Both the position numbers and the translations under genes were made by a program. This document shows, piece after piece, positions 40,001 to 40,625 of a stretch of 40,625 nt of DNA. Within the stretch, counting starts at the first letter, position 1, and each line of letters begins with the position of its first letter. The notes beneath the pieces are model-generated. The model saw only the letters and a program-made list of their open reading frames with translations, did not search any database and was not told the origin of the DNA. Source of the stretch: DASXTW01 sp036505215 (GTDB taxonomy: Bacteria; Actinomycetota; UBA4738); NCBI GenBank assembly GCA_036505215.1, contig DASXTW010000147.1:1-40625 (forward strand), given 5' to 3'.

Positions 40001-40625
40001 CGAGGGTAGGAAACCGGAAGGGGGCGGCAGGGGGCAGCAGCGGGCGAGGTTCCCTTCCCCCAGCTTGTCTAACACGATCTCGACCGGGAGCCCTCGTTGA
40101 GCTGCGAATTCTAGGTATGCCGCGTGCGCGCCGTCGAAGGTGTAGGTCTTTCGAGTGGGCCTGTTCCGCCGACCCGACGGAAAGGCGGAAGAGCCGACGC
40201 AGCGCAAGGTGGAGGACAGCGAACACCATGCAGGGGCCTTTGTATCGGAGGTAGGCGCCGATGCTAGAGGATGCTGGTCAGAGGACCCGATCGAAGGTTT
40301 GTGCGCCCTCCACCAACGATGCGGCGCCGCCAAAGGTGAAGGAGAGACCGGAGCACGAGGCCGGATTGTCTCAGCGCTGCCCGAGACGCCCTCAGGCTGC
40401 GATCGGGTTTTCTGGACCCCACGGGCCCCCGGCTTGTTGCCGGTGAGGGAGCCGCTCCACGAAGCCTGCGACCCTGAATCCTCAGATGGACGATACCGTT
40501 TCGTGTCGGCCCGAGGGCGCGAGCCGCCAGCGCAGGCCGACTAGGTACTGAGGGATCTCGCTGAGCAGATCCGGTAAGCGAGGTTGGCGTCTCCGACCGC
40601 GAGACCTGAGTACCACATCCGAAGC
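40001..40625. other. Terminal region without a supported gene
   Basis: Short open frames on both strands overlap without ribosome sites. The most protein-like stretch is on the minus strand at about 40060-40160 (TYTFDGAHAAYLEFAAQRG, then LPVEIVLDKLGEG), but its flanks look random and no family is recognised; it may be a gene remnant. Confidence 0.35.

Noticed and set aside
39962..40333. Minus-strand frame of 123 codons with a protein-like middle part
   Set aside because: Only about 35 residues look coding; no ribosome site, no family and random-looking ends. Kept as a possible remnant, not as a gene.

Overview
The window is GC-rich DNA with tightly packed, often overlapping genes, frequent GTG/TTG starts and tRNA genes without an encoded CCA end. 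The order galU - moeA/glp - moaC - SepX/GlpR-like membrane gene, with a mycothiol-type (MDMPI) protein, an LmeA-type (DUF2993) protein and a polyprenol-mannose-type mannosyltransferase, points to an actinomycete relative (phylum Actinomycetota), probably an uncultivated lineage. This placement is inferred from gene content; no ribosomal RNA is present.

Layout. 1-2.0 kb: the end of a cyclase-domain protein, a frameshifted membrane-protein gene and tRNA-Arg. 2.0-9.2 kb: a cluster of three different heme oxidases in two converging operons. The plus operon holds an alpha-dioxygenase/cyclooxygenase-like peroxidase, a small membrane protein and a membrane-anchored catalase-like protein without the usual distal His. 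The minus operon holds a 146-residue orphan, a membrane protein of unknown family and a Dyp-type peroxidase. 9.3-12.5 kb: a secreted SMP-30-like propeller and a secreted alkaline-phosphatase-fold phosphoesterase. 12.7-21.9 kb: hydrolases without signal peptides (patatin lipase, subtilisin, ComEC-like metallo-beta-lactamase-fold protein, acidic peptide plus peptidoglycan amidase-LysM), a membrane protein with TIR-like motifs, a second membrane protein and a sulfotransferase. 21.9-25.9 kb: a BaeSR-like two-component operon, an acidic secreted protein and a lipoprotein. 26-31.6 kb: GT-C mannosyltransferase, TldD/TldE, a flavin/pyridoxamine-oxidase-like protein and a CpaB-like SAF protein. 31.7-38.6 kb: MTA-phosphorylase-type enzyme, FmdB zinc ribbon, galU, glp/moeA, moaC, SepX/GlpR-like, translin-like, MDMPI-like, SHOCT and PspC proteins. 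38.6 kb to the end: tRNA-Ala followed by a degenerate copy of its 3' half, a DUF2993 lipid-binding protein, a decayed SnoaL-like gene and DNA with no recognisable gene.

The best candidate for an undescribed system is the heme-oxidase cluster. Both of its operons, and the acidic-peptide/amidase operon 8 kb away, carry the same direct repeat, GTGACG-N5-GTGACG with an 11-bp period, in their upstream regions. This suggests one DNA-binding regulator, of the kind that binds tandem 11-bp repeats, controls all three. A fatty-acid (oxylipin-like) oxidation role, possibly fed by the neighbouring lipase genes, is a reasonable inference but is not shown by sequence alone.
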